DNA of 64,000 nt from Ornithinibacillus sp. 4-3 (GCF_040958695.1 NZ_CP162599.1:1336001-1400000), one strand, 5' to 3'; shown: positions 16,161 to 28,541, counted from the stretch's first letter. Program-made: numbers and translations. Notes: generated by a model not told the origin, from the letters alone.

Positions 16161-16829
16161 ATGAAAAAGGAATTTGCAGTCATTGGTCTAGGGAGATTTG
16201 GCAGCAGTCTTTGTAGAGAATTATGTATGGAAGGCATGGATGTATTAGCCATTGATTTAGATGAAGATAAAGTGAATGAATTTAGAAATATCGCATCTTA
16301 TGCAGTTATTGCTGATTCGACAGATGAAACTACATTAAAAGAGCTTGGAATCAATAATATTGATCATGTTATTGTTTCAATTGGTGAAAATATTCAAGCA
16401 AGTATCCTAACTACTGTTATTTTAACAGAGCTAGGGGTAAAGAAAATTACAGTAAAAGCACAAAATGATTATCATGAGAAAATTTTAAAAAAGCTAGGTG
16501 CACATCAAGTAGTTCATCCTGAGCGAGATATGGGAAGAAGAATTGCTCATAGTATTATTTCCAACAATATACTAGACTATTTAGAGCTTTCTGAGGAGCA
16601 CAGCATTATAGAGGTTATTGCTGGAAATAAAATGATTAATAAGACATTAGTGGATTTAGAAATTCGTGCTAAATATAATTGTAACGTGGTTGCTATTAAG
16701 CGTAACAATACAATCAATGTTTCTCCAGCAGCAGATTTGCAAATAGAGAAAAATGATATTCTAATTGTAATAGGGGCAGACAAAGATCTTTCCCGATTTG
16801 AAAAACGTTTAGTTATTGATGATGAGTAA
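16161..16829 (+). CDS. ktrC: Potassium uptake regulatory subunit KtrC (RCK/TrkA)
   Basis: The product is 222 residues. The N-terminal Rossmann RCK domain binds nucleotide (GLGRFGSSLCREL, acidic residue at the end of beta-2 in AIDLDED). The C-terminal RCK_C domain spans about 135-220. It forms the cytoplasmic ring gating a KtrB/KtrD channel, such as the one at 7333-8706. In relatives the RCK_C domain binds c-di-AMP, which closes the channel. In B. subtilis ktrC also lies just upstream of the rnjA-rpoY region. Confidence 0.93.
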   Translation: MKKEFAVIGLGRFGSSLCRELCMEGMDVLAIDLDEDKVNEFRNIASYAVIADSTDETTLKELGINNIDHVIVSIGENIQASILTTVILTELGVKKITVKAQNDYHEKILKKLGAHQVVHPERDMGRRIAHSIISNNILDYLELSEEHSIIEVIAGNKMINKTLVDLEIRAKYNCNVVAIKRNNTINVSPAADLQIEKNDILIVIGADKDLSRFEKRLVIDDE

Positions 16830-16871
16830 ATGGTTTTGTAAAATATTTTAACAGCTTTAGGTATAAGGGGA

Positions 16872-16900
16872 GAAGCTTAGTGTATAACTAGGCTTTTTTC
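16872..16900 (+). terminator. Terminator of ktrC
   Basis: AAGCTTAGT and ACTAGGCTT pair (one G-U) across a 5-base loop, followed by TTTTTT. Confidence 0.8.
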
Positions 16901-16936
16901 AATTGCCTAGAGAGCCTATTTTAAGAAGTACTCAAC

Positions 16937-17320
16937 TTATTCATGGACTATTATTGTAGTCGCAATTTCTATTTCTCTATTATCTATCTGGCTTGTCCAT
17001 ACTTGCAATAAATCATCTATTTCTAAGCCTTGAAAATCATTTATTTTACCTCTGAAATCGGTATTTTCATCTACAAATATCTCGTAAGCTGGATATTGTG
17101 CCGTAGGATCTGTGGCAGGAGGGGTGATCATAATACTGTTTTTCTTAATTTCATAAACAAACATATTGTGGTAATCAGCTTTTTTATAAGTGAGTTTCTG
17201 ATTTTGATTCTGAATAAATATATTTTCTATTTTTATTTTATCTTGATTTAGCTTTTCTTGTTGATGAACACATCCCAAAAGTAACATAAGAAATAGAAGC
17301 ATCCATAACCCTTTTTTCAA
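16937..17320 (-). CDS. Hypothetical lipoprotein
   Basis: The product is 127 residues. An N-terminal signal MKKGLWMLLFLMLLLGC carries a lipobox with the modified cysteine at 17. The mature domain of about 110 residues has the look of a small beta-barrel (EIFVDENTDFRGKINDFQGLEIDDLLQVW), as in DUF3221-type Bacillus lipoproteins; that family link is a guess. It sits alone on the minus strand between ktrC and rnjA. The function is unknown. Confidence 0.7.
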   Translation of the reverse strand: MKKGLWMLLFLMLLLGCVHQQEKLNQDKIKIENIFIQNQNQKLTYKKADYHNMFVYEIKKNSIMITPPATDPTAQYPAYEIFVDENTDFRGKINDFQGLEIDDLLQVWTSQIDNREIEIATTIIVHE

Positions 17321-17423
17321 ATGGAATCAACCCTTTCTATTTTGAGCTATAAGTTCATTATATTGGCATTTTAAGAAAATCCTAAAATGGGTCAATTTTT
17401 AATCGTCTCGCTTTTTCATAACT

Positions 17424-17474
17424 AAAAACACCTGCTAAAAGGATTTTTTAAAATCCATAAAGCAGGTGTTTTAT
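17424..17474 (-). terminator. Terminator of rpoY-rnjA
   Basis: AAAACACCTGCT and AGCAGGTGTTTT with an inner AGGATTTT/AAAATCC pairing, directly after the rnjA stop. Confidence 0.85.
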
Positions 17475-17475
17475 T

Positions 17476-19143
17476 TTATACTTCCATAATGATTGGTAAA
17501 ATCATTGGGCGTCGTTTTGTTTTTTCGTATAAGAATGGTGCAATTGTATCTGTTATTTCATTTTTAATTTCAGACCATTGCGATGTTTTACGTTCCATTA
17601 CTTTTTTCAAGTGTGAGGATACAAGCTGTTGAGCTTCATTGATAAGATCTTCTGATTCTCTCATGTATACAAACCCACGTGAAATAATGTCTGGGCCTGA
17701 AGCAATTTTGAAATCTTCCATATCAATACTTACAATCACAATAACCAATCCTTCTTCAGACAGGATACGGCGATCTCTTAAGACGATATTACCGATATCA
17801 CCAATACCACTACCATCTACATAAATAGAGCCAGAAGGAATTCTTCCAGAGATGGATGCATTATCTTTACCGATAGCTAATACGTCGCCATTGTCCATGA
17901 TAAAGGAATTATCAAATGGGACATCACATGATGCAGCAAGCTTTGTATGCTCTTTTAGCATGCGGTATTCCCCATGGATCGGTACAAAATATTTTGGTTT
18001 CATAAGTCTTAGCATTAGTTTTTGTTCTTCTTGACTTCCATGTCCAGATGTATGAATCTTACTTGAGGAGCCTTGAATTACTTCTGCTCCAGCTCGTGTT
18101 AATTTATTAATAGTACGACTCACACTTACATTATTACCTGGAATAGGTGTGGATGAGAATACAACTGTATCTCCAGGAATAATTTGAATTTGGCGATGTG
18201 TTCCATTCGCAATTCGGGATAAAGCAGCCATTGGTTCACCTTGAGAGCCTGTACATAAAATAACAATATCCTCAGCAGGTGTACGGTTAATTTGGTTCGG
18301 CTCAATAAATGTATCTTTTGGTGCTTTAATATATCCAAGTTCTTGGCCAATAGTAATAGAAGATTCCATACTACGCCCAAAAATAGCGATCTTTCTATTG
18401 TTCTTAACGGCTGCTTCAACTACTTGTTGGAGTCGGTAGATGTTTGAAGCAAATGTAGCGAAAATAATTCGTCCATCTGTCTTTGCAAAAACATCGTTAA
18501 TATTGCCACCAACCACTCGCTCAGATAATGAAAAACCAGGTACTTCAGCATTTGTACTATCAGATAGTAAGCATAAAACGCCTTCTTCACCAATTTGAGC
18601 CATTTTTGTTAAGTTGGCTGGTTCTCCAACCGGTGTAAAGTCAAATTTGAAATCTCCTGTATGAACAATATTTCCTTGAGGAGTTTTTACAACGATACCG
18701 TATGAGTCTGGGATACTATGTGTTGTACGGAAAAAGCTAACAGATGTTTTACGGAATTTGATAACATCATCTTCTTGTATTATGTTTAATTTTGCATTTT
18801 TTAATAAACCATGTTCGTCTAACTTATTTCTAATTAATCCAATCGCAAGTTTTCCACCATAAATGGGAATATTCAATTCACGAAGTAAATAAGGGATTCC
18901 TCCAATATGATCTTCATGTCCATGAGTAACAAAAAGTCCTTTGATTTTATCTTGATTTTGCACAAAGTAAGTATAGTCTGGGATTACGTAGTCAATACCA
19001 AGTAATTCATCTTCTGGAAATTTAATACCAGCATCAATGATGATAATCTCGTCTTGGAATTGAATGGCATACGTATTTTTCCCGATTTCGCCTAGACCAC
19101 CGAGTGCAAAAATAGCAGCTTGATCATTTTTTACAAATTTCAT
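17476..19143 (-). CDS. rnjA: Ribonuclease J1
   Basis: The product is 555 residues. The metallo-beta-lactamase domain has H74-G-H76-E-D78-H79, [11 protein letters not shown] and SDSTNAE, followed by the beta-CASP insert ([42 protein letters not shown]) and a C-terminal domain. It is the 5'-to-3' exo- and endoribonuclease central to mRNA decay and 16S rRNA maturation in Bacilli. It lies 3 bp after rpoY, as in B. subtilis. The length is that of the family. Confidence 0.97.
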   Translation of the reverse strand: MKFVKNDQAAIFALGGLGEIGKNTYAIQFQDEIIIIDAGIKFPEDELLGIDYVIPDYTYFVQNQDKIKGLFVTHGHEDHIGGIPYLLRELNIPIYGGKLAIGLIRNKLDEHGLLKNAKLNIIQEDDVIKFRKTSVSFFRTTHSIPDSYGIVVKTPQGNIVHTGDFKFDFTPVGEPANLTKMAQIGEEGVLCLLSDSTNAEVPGFSLSERVVGGNINDVFAKTDGRIIFATFASNIYRLQQVVEAAVKNNRKIAIFGRSMESSITIGQELGYIKAPKDTFIEPNQINRTPAEDIVILCTGSQGEPMAALSRIANGTHRQIQIIPGDTVVFSSTPIPGNNVSVSRTINKLTRAGAEVIQGSSSKIHTSGHGSQEEQKLMLRLMKPKYFVPIHGEYRMLKEHTKLAASCDVPFDNSFIMDNGDVLAIGKDNASISGRIPSGSIYVDGSGIGDIGNIVLRDRRILSEEGLVIVIVSIDMEDFKIASGPDIISRGFVYMRESEDLINEAQQLVSSHLKKVMERKTSQWSEIKNEITDTIAPFLYEKTKRRPMILPIIMEV

Positions 19144-19146
19144 GAT

Positions 19147-19356
19147 TTATACTGTCTCCAATACAAACTGCTCAGATTGTTTTTCATATTCTAAATGGGC
19201 TTCGTTTAACTCTTGGATTAATTCAATATTATAGTTGCGATTAATTAGTTTTTTTCTTACATCTTTAACAGACCCTGCTTCTACGTAAATCGTTTTTGTA
19301 CGTTCACGAACAGGAACTTCTATTAAGTCTTCTTGAAATAGTACTTTAAAAATCAT
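19147..19356 (-). CDS. rpoY: RNA polymerase epsilon subunit RpoY
   Basis: The product is 69 residues starting MIFKVLFQEDLIEVPVRERT, the standard beginning of the RpoY/YkzG family. ATG at 19356 is chosen because AAGGAG is correctly placed and the length equals B. subtilis RpoY. It binds core RNA polymerase near the beta' jaw. It is translated just ahead of rnjA with a 3-bp gap, a pairing conserved in Firmicutes that links transcription and RNA decay genes. Confidence 0.95.
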   Translation of the reverse strand: MIFKVLFQEDLIEVPVRERTKTIYVEAGSVKDVRKKLINRNYNIELIQELNEAHLEYEKQSEQFVLETV

Positions 19357-19489
19357 TTCATCTCTCCTTGTTATATCTTTCACTTCGTACTTTTTATTTA
19401 TTGCAATGGTGTAATTCCGTTTCCACCAATTAATTTCCGTAGCAAGTATCGTATCTATATAGTATCATTATTAAAAGTGATTGGTACTG

Positions 19490-19591
19490 TTAATGGTTAT
19501 GGTAATCTTTTTTATATGTTGTTGGAACACTACCCCGGCCTAAAAAATCCTTCCAACGCTTTCTCAGCTTTTCCTTTAGGCGCTTTAACAT
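19490..19591 (-). CDS. Possible tiny basic protein, 33 residues
   Basis: In the 500-bp gap between rpoY and ykrA, a minus-strand frame MLKRLKEKLRKRWKDFLGRG plus 13 residues follows AAAGGAG by 12 bases. A GTG start in another frame (HFYVKAPKGKAEKALEGFF) is closer to the same ribosome site. Only one can be real, and both may be chance. I see nothing else coding in this gap. Confidence 0.25.
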   Translation of the reverse strand: MLKRLKEKLRKRWKDFLGRGSVPTTYKKDYHNH

Positions 19592-19852
19592 AAAAATGCA
19601 CGACTCCTTTCTTTATTTCTAAGAAAAGCAATAAAAAGTTTATACCGATCCAATCCATCTTACTTTCATTATAGTATTGTTTTAAAAATATTGAAACGAA
19701 AATATATACATTTAGTAAAAATCTTTTTTATTATACATACGAAAATGAAGTAAAGAATAAGCTTTTCTTCAGTAAGTTTCTTTATTTTTTACTTGGAATA
19801 TTTTTTTATACATATATTCATTTAATACCAAAATTATAGAGGAGAATATGGG

Positions 19853-20626
19853 ATGGAGAATAAAATTGTTTTTTTCGATATTGATGGAACACTATTAAAT
19901 ACAGAGAAAAAAATCCCACAAACAACGAAAGCATCCATTGAAGAATTAAAGAAGAATGGAGTACATGTAGTTATTGCCACAGGCAGACCTCCATTTATGT
20001 TTGAACAAATTCGTGAAGAATTAGAAATAGATTCTTATGTTAGTTTTAATGGTCAGCATGTTGTCTATAAAGGTGAAACAATCTATAAAAAGCCAATGAA
20101 GAAGCATGAAATTATTCATTTACACGAGGATACACTTCAAAGTAAAATTCCGATGGTTTATTTTAGTGAATCGGAAATGCGTGCAACAGTGGGAGAGCAT
20201 CAATATATAAAAGAAGGATTAGGCAAATTAAAGTTTTATTATCCTGAAAAAGATGAACATTTTCCATTTAACGAATCCATTTATCAAGCGTTGATGTTTT
20301 GTGAGAAGGGGAAAGAGGATTCATTGATACAAAAGCATGCAAGCTTTTACTTTTTAAGATGGCACACTTATTCTATTGATATTTTACCGGTTGGTGGTAC
20401 AAAAGCGATTGGAATTGAACATATGATGAAGGCAAGCGGATTAAATCATGCGGATAGCTATGCTTTTGGGGATGGTTTAAATGATTTAGAGATGCTTCAA
20501 GCAGTTGGTACTGGAGTTGCGATGGGAAATGCTAGAGATTCTTTAAAAACGATTGCTGATTTTGTAACAGACAGTTCGGATAATGATGGAATCTTTAAAG
20601 GGTTAAAGCAATTAAAATTGATTTAA
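19853..20626 (+). CDS. ykrA: HAD-superfamily Cof-type phosphatase (YkrA)
   Basis: The product is 257 residues. HAD motif I is FFDIDGTLL (nucleophile and acid Asp), motif II is ATGRP, the lysine is in KAIGIEHM, and motif IV is FGDGLNDLEML. A large C2-type cap between motifs II and III marks the Cof subfamily, which dephosphorylates sugar or coenzyme phosphates; the substrate is unknown. The start ATG follows GAGGAG. It stands between rpoY and def as in B. subtilis, with a shared terminator downstream. Confidence 0.92.
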   Translation: MENKIVFFDIDGTLLNTEKKIPQTTKASIEELKKNGVHVVIATGRPPFMFEQIREELEIDSYVSFNGQHVVYKGETIYKKPMKKHEIIHLHEDTLQSKIPMVYFSESEMRATVGEHQYIKEGLGKLKFYYPEKDEHFPFNESIYQALMFCEKGKEDSLIQKHASFYFLRWHTYSIDILPVGGTKAIGIEHMMKASGLNHADSYAFGDGLNDLEMLQAVGTGVAMGNARDSLKTIADFVTDSSDNDGIFKGLKQLKLI

Positions 20627-20676
20627 ATGTGGGAGAGCTTTTTTGTTAGTATGCCCAATTGCTGATAATATACGAT

Positions 20677-20712
20677 AAAAATCGGAAGGCTAAAATAGTC
20701 CTTCCGATTTTG
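20677..20712. terminator. Bidirectional terminator between ykrA and def
   Basis: AAAATCGGAAGG and CCTTCCGATTTT pair across a 10-base loop, with T runs on both strands. Confidence 0.9.
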
Positions 20713-20725
20713 TATTTAGTTCTGC

Positions 20726-21277
20726 TTATTCGATTGCTATTGCATTTGCCGGTGGAGTGTAAGGAGATTTTTTATTAATATGATCATAAAACATAATTCC
20801 ATTTAAATGATCTATTTCATGCTGAAATACTACTGCAGCATAACCTTTTAATCTTAATTTAATAGGTTCTCCATCAAGATTTATTGCCTTGACAGTGATA
20901 CGAGCATATCGCGGAATATATCCTTCAACTTCTCGATCAACAGATAAACAGCCTTCTCCGGTGGTTAAATATGCTTGCTCCACAGAGTGGCTAATGATTT
21001 TGGGATTAATTAATCCATAGTTATATTTTTTACCATTATCATCCTCAAAATACACCGCAAACATTCTTTTATTAATGCCAAGCTGCGGAGCGGCTAAACC
21101 AACTCCTGAGCGTAAATCATATTCCTTTGATATTTCAGGGTCTTGACTATTTTTTAAGAAAGTCAGCATGTTTTGTAATAGTTCCACATCTTCTTCTGAT
21201 GGTGGAAGAGGTACTTCAATAGCAGTTTTTCGTAAAGCAGGATGCCCCTCACGGACAATATCTTTCATTGTAATCAT
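20726..21277 (-). CDS. def: Peptide deformylase
   Basis: The product is 183 residues. All three deformylase motifs are present: [15 protein letters not shown] (metal Cys) and QHEIDHLNG (two metal His, catalytic Glu). It removes the formyl group from nascent proteins. The inserts and C-terminus ([10 protein letters not shown]) are those of the type-2 Bacillus DefB. ATG at 21277 is preferred over a GTG nine bases upstream because GGAG then has normal spacing and the N-terminus [15 protein letters not shown] matches the family. Confidence 0.96.
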   Translation of the reverse strand: MITMKDIVREGHPALRKTAIEVPLPPSEEDVELLQNMLTFLKNSQDPEISKEYDLRSGVGLAAPQLGINKRMFAVYFEDDNGKKYNYGLINPKIISHSVEQAYLTTGEGCLSVDREVEGYIPRYARITVKAINLDGEPIKLRLKGYAAVVFQHEIDHLNGIMFYDHINKKSPYTPPANAIAIE

Positions 21278-21485
21278 ATATGCCACTCCTTGAATTTACA
21301 TTGCTAAAAATACTTTAACACAAAACTAGAATAAAATGCTTGCAAATCATTTAGAAAATTAAGTTTTTCTTTAAATAAACATATAAAAAAACAAAAACGC
21401 TCAAAAGAATATTTTAGATAATATGTTGTTCCACATGGTATACTGTCTAAAAAAGAAATTAGCAGGATAGAGGGGAGCTATAAAG

Positions 21486-22136
21486 TTGTTTAAAAAGAGT
21501 TTTTTATTAATTATTCTTGCTTTCGTTTTTTTAGCAGGTTGTAGTGGAGATGGCATTGAAGAAGAAATGTATGTACATATGGAGAAATCTGTAGAGTTAG
21601 AAGAAGATTTTGAAAAGGTACAGGAAGAAATTAGTGAGTTAGAGAAGAAAGAGCAAGATATATATAGTGAGATTTTTGAAATAGCGATTATTCATTATGA
21701 AGAAATAAATGCCCTAGCTACAGAGGCGATTCAATTTATTGAGGAACGTGAGCAAAAGGTGTTGGAAGAACAAGCAAGTATTGAAGCTTCCTATGAGGAA
21801 TTTATGAAGGTTGAATCCCTGATTTCAGACATTGAAGAAGAGGATGTAAAAGCCACTGCTGATGAATTGTTGGAAACAATGACTCAACGTTTTGATGCTT
21901 ATGGCGAATTATTTGAAGCATATCAAGAGTCTATGGAACAAGAGAAGAAACTATATCAAATTTATCAAGAAGAGGATATTATTCAAGAAGAGATTTCCAA
22001 TCAAGTAGCAGAAATGAACAACAGTTATACAAAGATTATGGAAGTAAATGAAAAATTTAATGAGTTAACAGATCAATTTAATGAGCTGAAACAAAAATTT
22101 TATGAACAAACTGATATTATCGTGCAATTTGAATAA
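21486..22136 (+). CDS. ykyA: YkyA-like cell-wall-associated lipoprotein
   Basis: The product is 216 residues with a TTG start after GGGGAGC. The signal peptide ends in the lipobox LAGC (Cys at about 19). The rest is a long, highly charged helical rod rich in Glu, typical of the YkyA family of extracytoplasmic coiled-coil lipoproteins. The function is unknown. Its place upstream of pdhA matches B. subtilis. Confidence 0.88.
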   Translation: MFKKSFLLIILAFVFLAGCSGDGIEEEMYVHMEKSVELEEDFEKVQEEISELEKKEQDIYSEIFEIAIIHYEEINALATEAIQFIEEREQKVLEEQASIEASYEEFMKVESLISDIEEEDVKATADELLETMTQRFDAYGELFEAYQESMEQEKKLYQIYQEEDIIQEEISNQVAEMNNSYTKIMEVNEKFNELTDQFNELKQKFYEQTDIIVQFE

Positions 22137-22153
22137 GTAAAATATGAGTTGAA

Positions 22154-22283
22154 TGAAACACTTGGAGATTAAGACAACTTGGAAGATTGCTTAGCTTTTA
22201 TAGCGAAAATCCTTAGTTGAGCTTATGCAGGTAGAAAGTTTTAAATTTTTTACCTGTAAAACACCTTCAAGTGTTTTTTTTAT
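22154..22283 (+). terminator. Structured 3' region and terminator of ykyA
   Basis: AACACCTTCAAGTGTT plus a T run ends the region. CTTCAAGTGTTT can also pair with AAACACTTGGAG 100 bases upstream, enclosing a CAGGTA/TACCTG stem. The T run marks the end of a transcript. Confidence 0.6.
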
Positions 22284-23850
<1,567 letters not shown>

Positions 23851-23851
23851 T

Positions 23852-24829
23852 ATGGCTCAAATGACAATGATCCAAGCAATTACAGATGCACTTCGTATCG
23901 AATTAAAAAATGATGAAAATGTGCTAGTTTTTGGTGAAGATGTAGGTCAAAACGGTGGAGTATTCCGTGCGACTGAAGGTTTACAAGCAGAGTTTGGTGA
24001 AAATAGAGTATTCGATACACCATTAGCAGAATCAGCGATTGGTGGTTTAGCAGTTGGTTTATCTACACAAGGTTACCGTCCAGTGCCAGAGATTCAATTC
24101 TTTGGATTTGTATATGAGGTAATGGATTCAATTAATGGACAATTAGCTCGTATGCGTTATCGTTCTGGAGGCACACATCATGCACCAGTAACTATTCGTT
24201 CGCCATTTGGTGGAGGAGTACAGACTCCTGAGTTACACGCAGATTCATTAGAAGGTTTAGTTGCACAGCAACCTGGATTAAAGGTAGTTATTCCTTCTAC
24301 ACCTTATGATGCAAAAGGTTTATTACTAGCATCTATTCGTGATAATGATCCAGTAATATATTTAGAGCATATGAAATTATATCGTTCATTCCGTCAAGAA
24401 GTACCTGAGGATGAATATACGATTGAGTTAGGAAAAGCAGATATTAAACGTGAAGGTAAAGATGTAACTTTAGTTGCTTATGGTGCAATGGTTCATACAT
24501 GTTTAAAAGCTGCTGAAGAATTAGAAAAAGAAAATATTGATGTAGAAGTTATTGATTTAATGACTGTTTCTCCAATTGATGTTGAAACAATTGTTGAATC
24601 AGTGAAGAAAACAAACCGTGTTGTTGTAGTTCAAGAAGCACAGCGTCAAGCTGGTATTGCGGCAAATGTAGTTACAGAAATTCAAGAAAGAGCAATCTTA
24701 CATTTAGAAGCACCAATCTTACGTGTAACAGCTCCAGATACAGTTTACCCATTTGCTGCAGCAGAAGATGTTTGGTTACCAAATCATACAGATGTAGTAG
24801 AAAAAGTTCATGCGGTTATGAATTATTAA
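23852..24829 (+). CDS. pdhB: Pyruvate dehydrogenase E1 beta
   Basis: The product is 325 residues, from ATG one base after the pdhA stop with AAAGGAG inside pdhA. Transketolase-like pyrimidine domain ([30 protein letters not shown]) and C-terminal transketolase domain ([20 protein letters not shown]). It forms the other half of the E1 active site. An upstream frame extension into pdhA is rejected because the family begins at [14 protein letters not shown]. Confidence 0.97.
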   Translation: MAQMTMIQAITDALRIELKNDENVLVFGEDVGQNGGVFRATEGLQAEFGENRVFDTPLAESAIGGLAVGLSTQGYRPVPEIQFFGFVYEVMDSINGQLARMRYRSGGTHHAPVTIRSPFGGGVQTPELHADSLEGLVAQQPGLKVVIPSTPYDAKGLLLASIRDNDPVIYLEHMKLYRSFRQEVPEDEYTIELGKADIKREGKDVTLVAYGAMVHTCLKAAEELEKENIDVEVIDLMTVSPIDVETIVESVKKTNRVVVVQEAQRQAGIAANVVTEIQERAILHLEAPILRVTAPDTVYPFAAAEDVWLPNHTDVVEKVHAVMNY

Positions 24830-24851
24830 TATGGAAAGGAGGCAATAAATT

Positions 24852-26168
24852 ATGGCATTTGAATTTAAATTACCAGATATTGGAGAAGGAATTCACGAAG
24901 GAGAAATCCTTAAATGGTTTGTAAAAGCAGGAGATGAAATCCAAGAGGATGATCCATTATGTGAAGTGCAGAATGATAAAGCAGTCGTTGAAATCCCATC
25001 CCCGGTTGACGGAACAATTAAAGAGATACATGTAGATGAAGGTACGGTTGCAGTAGTTGGCGATATTCTTGTAAGTATTGATGCTGAAGGATATGAGTCA
25101 GAAGAATCTGAGAGTGAGCCTGCAGCAGAAAAAGCTGAAGAGACAACAGAAACTAAAGAAGAAAATGTTGAAGAGGCAAAAGAAGAAAAAGCAGTACAAG
25201 AGGAGTCATCAACTGATAAGCAGTCTGATGATAAGAAAATTGTTATTGCAATGCCTTCTGTAAGAAAATATGCACGTGATAATGGAGTAACCATTCAAGA
25301 GGTTAATGGTTCTGGGAAGAATGGACGTATTCTAAAAGAGGATATCGACAAGTTCTTAAGTGGCGATCAAACTGTTGAAGCTTCTACGGAAGAGACAAAA
25401 GAAGAGGCAACTGCTACAGAAGAGAAAACAACAGAAAAAGCTAAACCTGCTACTCGCCGTGGTGAGTATGTAGAAACAAGAGAAGCTATGAGTCCAATTC
25501 GTCGTGCTATTGCTAAAGCAATGGTTAATTCGAAGACCAAAGCACCACATGTAACATTAATGGATGAAGTAGATGTTACAGAATTAGTTGCACATCGTAA
25601 GAAGTTTAAAGAAATCGCTCAAAAAGAGGATATCAAGTTAACTTACTTACCATATGTAGTAAAAGCGCTTGTTTCAGCATCTAAGAAATTCCCAATTCTG
25701 AATTCTATAGTTGATGACGAAACAAACGAAATTGTTGAGAAGCATTATTATAATATTGGTATTGCAGCAGACACAGAGAAAGGTTTGTTAGTACCAGTTG
25801 TAAAAGATGCAGATCGTAAATCTATCTTTGATATTTCTAAAGAAATTACAGAGTTGGCAGAAAAGGCTCGTAGTGGTAAACTATCTTCTGAAGAGATGCA
25901 AGGAGCTTCTAACACGATTACGAATATTGGTTCTGCAGGTGGACAATGGTTTACTCCAGTATTAAACTATCCTGAAGCAGTTATTTTAGGAATTGGACGC
26001 ATTGCAGAGAAACCAGTTGTACGTGATGGAGAAATTGTTATTGCTCCAGTATTAGCTTTATCATTTAGCTTTGATCATCGTATCGTTGATGGTGCTACAG
26101 CTCAGCATGCTCTAAATCAAATAAAACGATTATTAAATGATCCACAATTAATCATGATGGAGGCGTAG
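24852..26168 (+). CDS. pdhC: Dihydrolipoamide acetyltransferase, pyruvate dehydrogenase E2
   Basis: The product is 438 residues. One lipoyl domain (1-78) has the lipoylated K43 in [12 protein letters not shown] Glu/Lys-rich linker follows, then the peripheral-subunit-binding domain (about 130-170, [19 protein letters not shown]). A second Thr/Glu linker precedes the catalytic domain, which ends in [12 protein letters not shown] with the catalytic His. It transfers acetyl to CoA and forms the core of the complex. The domain plan matches B. subtilis PdhC. Its ribosome site AAAGGAGG is strong. Confidence 0.97.
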   Translation: MAFEFKLPDIGEGIHEGEILKWFVKAGDEIQEDDPLCEVQNDKAVVEIPSPVDGTIKEIHVDEGTVAVVGDILVSIDAEGYESEESESEPAAEKAEETTETKEENVEEAKEEKAVQEESSTDKQSDDKKIVIAMPSVRKYARDNGVTIQEVNGSGKNGRILKEDIDKFLSGDQTVEASTEETKEEATATEEKTTEKAKPATRRGEYVETREAMSPIRRAIAKAMVNSKTKAPHVTLMDEVDVTELVAHRKKFKEIAQKEDIKLTYLPYVVKALVSASKKFPILNSIVDDETNEIVEKHYYNIGIAADTEKGLLVPVVKDADRKSIFDISKEITELAEKARSGKLSSEEMQGASNTITNIGSAGGQWFTPVLNYPEAVILGIGRIAEKPVVRDGEIVIAPVLALSFSFDHRIVDGATAQHALNQIKRLLNDPQLIMMEA

Positions 26169-26172
26169 TTCT

Positions 26173-27585
26173 ATGGTAGTTGGAGATTTTCCTGTTGAAA
26201 CAGATACTTTAGTAGTAGGTGCTGGTCCTGGTGGTTATGTAGCAGCAATTCGTGCAGCACAACTTGGACAAAAAGTTACCATTGTTGAAAAAGATAAATT
26301 AGGTGGAGTATGCCTGAATGTTGGTTGTATCCCATCTAAAGCGCTTATCCAAGCTGGACATTTAGCAAGTCATGCTAAAGGCAACGAAGCGATGGGTATT
26401 ACAACTGAAAATGTATCAATTGACTTTGGTAAAGTACAAGAGTGGAAAGGTACTGTTGTTAATAAATTAACTTCAGGTGTTGAATCCCTTTTAAAAGGTA
26501 ATAAAGTAGATATCGTAAATGGTGAAGTTTACTTTGTAGATAGTAATACAGTAAAAGTTATGGATGAAAATAATTCACAAACTTATAAATTCAAAGATTG
26601 TATTATTGCGACTGGTTCTACACCAATCGAAATTCCTAGTTTCCCGTTCTCTAAGCGTGTACTTGATTCTACGGGAGCACTTTACTTAGATGAAATCCCT
26701 GCTAAATTAGTAGTAATTGGTGGAGGATATATTGGTACTGAATTAGGTACTGCTTATGCTAACCTAGGTTCTGAAGTAACAATCGTTGAAGGTGCAAAAG
26801 ACCTTTTAGGTGGAACATATGAGAAACAAATTACTCATTTTGTTAAAAAACGCTTAAAAGATAAAGGTGTTAAATTAGTAACAGATGCTATGGCTAAAGG
26901 TGTAGAAGAGACAGAAAATGGCGTAAAAGTAACTTATGAAGCTAAAGGTAAAGAAGAGGTTGTTGAAGCGGATTATGTATTAGTTACTGTCGGTCGTCGT
27001 CCTAATACAAGTGAACTTGGCCTTGAGCAAGTAGGTATTGAATTAGATGAGCGTGGTTTAGTGAAAATTGATAAACAATGCCGTACAAATGTGAGCAATA
27101 TCTATGCAATTGGTGATATCGTTGCAGGTCAGCCATTAGCACATAAAGCATCTTATGAAGCCAAAGTTGCTGCAGAAGCTATTTCTGGCGAGAAATCTGA
27201 AATTGACTATATTGCAATGCCAGCAGTAGTATTCTCAGATCCTGAGATTGCAACAGTTGGTTATACAGAAGAAGCTGCTAAAGAAGAAGGAATTAATGCA
27301 AAATCAGCTAAATTCCCATTCGCAGCAAATGGTCGCGCATTATCATTAAATGATAGTGATGGTTTCTTAAAGCTAGTTACTAGAGAAGAAGATGGTTTAG
27401 TAATTGGTGCACAAATTGTTGGACCAAGTGCTAGTGATATGATCGCTGAAATTGGTCTTGCGATTGAAACAGGTGTAACTGCTGAGGATATTGCATTAAC
27501 AGTTCATGCACATCCAAGCTTAGCTGAAATTACGATGGAAGCTGCTGAGGTTGCAATTGGCAAACCAGTTCATATGTTAAAATAA
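26173..27585 (+). CDS. pdhD: Dihydrolipoamide dehydrogenase, E3
   Basis: The product is 470 residues. FAD site [17 protein letters not shown], redox disulfide [16 protein letters not shown] site [35 protein letters not shown], and the C-terminal active His in [15 protein letters not shown]. It re-oxidises lipoyl groups of E2 and serves other oxo-acid complexes too. It starts 4 bp after pdhC and is followed by a terminator, closing the operon. Confidence 0.97.
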   Translation: MVVGDFPVETDTLVVGAGPGGYVAAIRAAQLGQKVTIVEKDKLGGVCLNVGCIPSKALIQAGHLASHAKGNEAMGITTENVSIDFGKVQEWKGTVVNKLTSGVESLLKGNKVDIVNGEVYFVDSNTVKVMDENNSQTYKFKDCIIATGSTPIEIPSFPFSKRVLDSTGALYLDEIPAKLVVIGGGYIGTELGTAYANLGSEVTIVEGAKDLLGGTYEKQITHFVKKRLKDKGVKLVTDAMAKGVEETENGVKVTYEAKGKEEVVEADYVLVTVGRRPNTSELGLEQVGIELDERGLVKIDKQCRTNVSNIYAIGDIVAGQPLAHKASYEAKVAAEAISGEKSEIDYIAMPAVVFSDPEIATVGYTEEAAKEEGINAKSAKFPFAANGRALSLNDSDGFLKLVTREEDGLVIGAQIVGPSASDMIAEIGLAIETGVTAEDIALTVHAHPSLAEITMEAAEVAIGKPVHMLK

Positions 27586-27593
27586 ATTTAATC

Positions 27594-27630
27594 GAAAATC
27601 GAGCTTGCGTCATGCAGCTCGATTTTTTTT
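27594..27630 (+). terminator. Terminator of pdhABCD
   Basis: AAAATCGAGCTTGC and GCAGCTCGATTTTTTTT form a stem with a T run 10 bases after the pdhD stop. Confidence 0.9.
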
Positions 27631-27725
27631 GAATGTTTCCTCTATCTGCTTAAACGAGGGCTATCGTATGACGAGAAGCATACATTTTGATACAATTATT
27701 GCATACGGGGTGGGGGAGGATGCGG

Positions 27726-28529
27726 ATGGATAAAGAGAAACGCAAACAATTATTTCAACAAGCTAAGGCATGGGTCCTAGCTGCTGGGGAAATGATTCGC
27801 AAACAAATAAATGAACCACTTGAAATAAATATAAAGTCTAATCCAAATGATTTAGTAACATCAATGGATAAAGCGATAGAGAAATTTTTTGTGACGAATA
27901 TTAAAGAATATTATCCCGATCATGCTATTTTAGGTGAAGAAGGATATGGTGATGAATTAACTTCACTATCTGGAACCGTTTGGATTATTGATCCTATTGA
28001 TGGGACGACAAACTTTGTCCATCAAAAACGAAATTTTGCTATATCTATTGGAATTTATGAAGAGGGTATAGGAGAAATTGGGTTAATATATGATGTGATG
28101 AAGGATGATTTATATAGTGCCAAAAGTGGGGAAGGTGCATATAAAAATGAGCAGAGATTATCGCATCATCCTGTACATATAAAAGAAGCTATTCTAGGCT
28201 TAAATCATCATTGGTTATGTGAAAATAGGTTAGTAGATGAAAAAGTCATGCAGAAGTTAATTAAAACGATTCGTGGAGCTCGTTCATATGGTTCAGCTGC
28301 TTTAGAGCTTGCTTTTGTTGCTGAAGGAGTGACAGATGGCTATTTATCCATGCGACTTTCACCTTGGGATATTGCTGCAGGAATTATTTTAATCCAGGAG
28401 GTTGGTGGGATAATATCTAATTTAGAAGGTGAACCTTTGAATCTCTTGATAAAACAGCCTATCGTTGTTAGTAACTCACATATTTACCAAGATATAATGG
28501 AAGAATTTATAAAAAAAGGTAAAAAATAA
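27726..28529 (+). CDS. suhB: Inositol-monophosphatase family protein
   Basis: The product is 267 residues. Metal-binding motifs: ILGEEG, DPIDGTTNFVH, and WDIAAGIILIQEVGG near the end. It probably hydrolyses inositol 1-phosphate or a similar sugar phosphate with Mg. It resembles B. subtilis YktC, which occupies the same place. Of two nearby ATG codons, 27726 has the better spacing from GGGGGAGG. A shared terminator separates it from ylaF. Confidence 0.92.
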   Translation: MDKEKRKQLFQQAKAWVLAAGEMIRKQINEPLEINIKSNPNDLVTSMDKAIEKFFVTNIKEYYPDHAILGEEGYGDELTSLSGTVWIIDPIDGTTNFVHQKRNFAISIGIYEEGIGEIGLIYDVMKDDLYSAKSGEGAYKNEQRLSHHPVHIKEAILGLNHHWLCENRLVDEKVMQKLIKTIRGARSYGSAALELAFVAEGVTDGYLSMRLSPWDIAAGIILIQEVGGIISNLEGEPLNLLIKQPIVVSNSHIYQDIMEEFIKKGKK

Positions 28530-28541
28530 CGCATAAAGATA

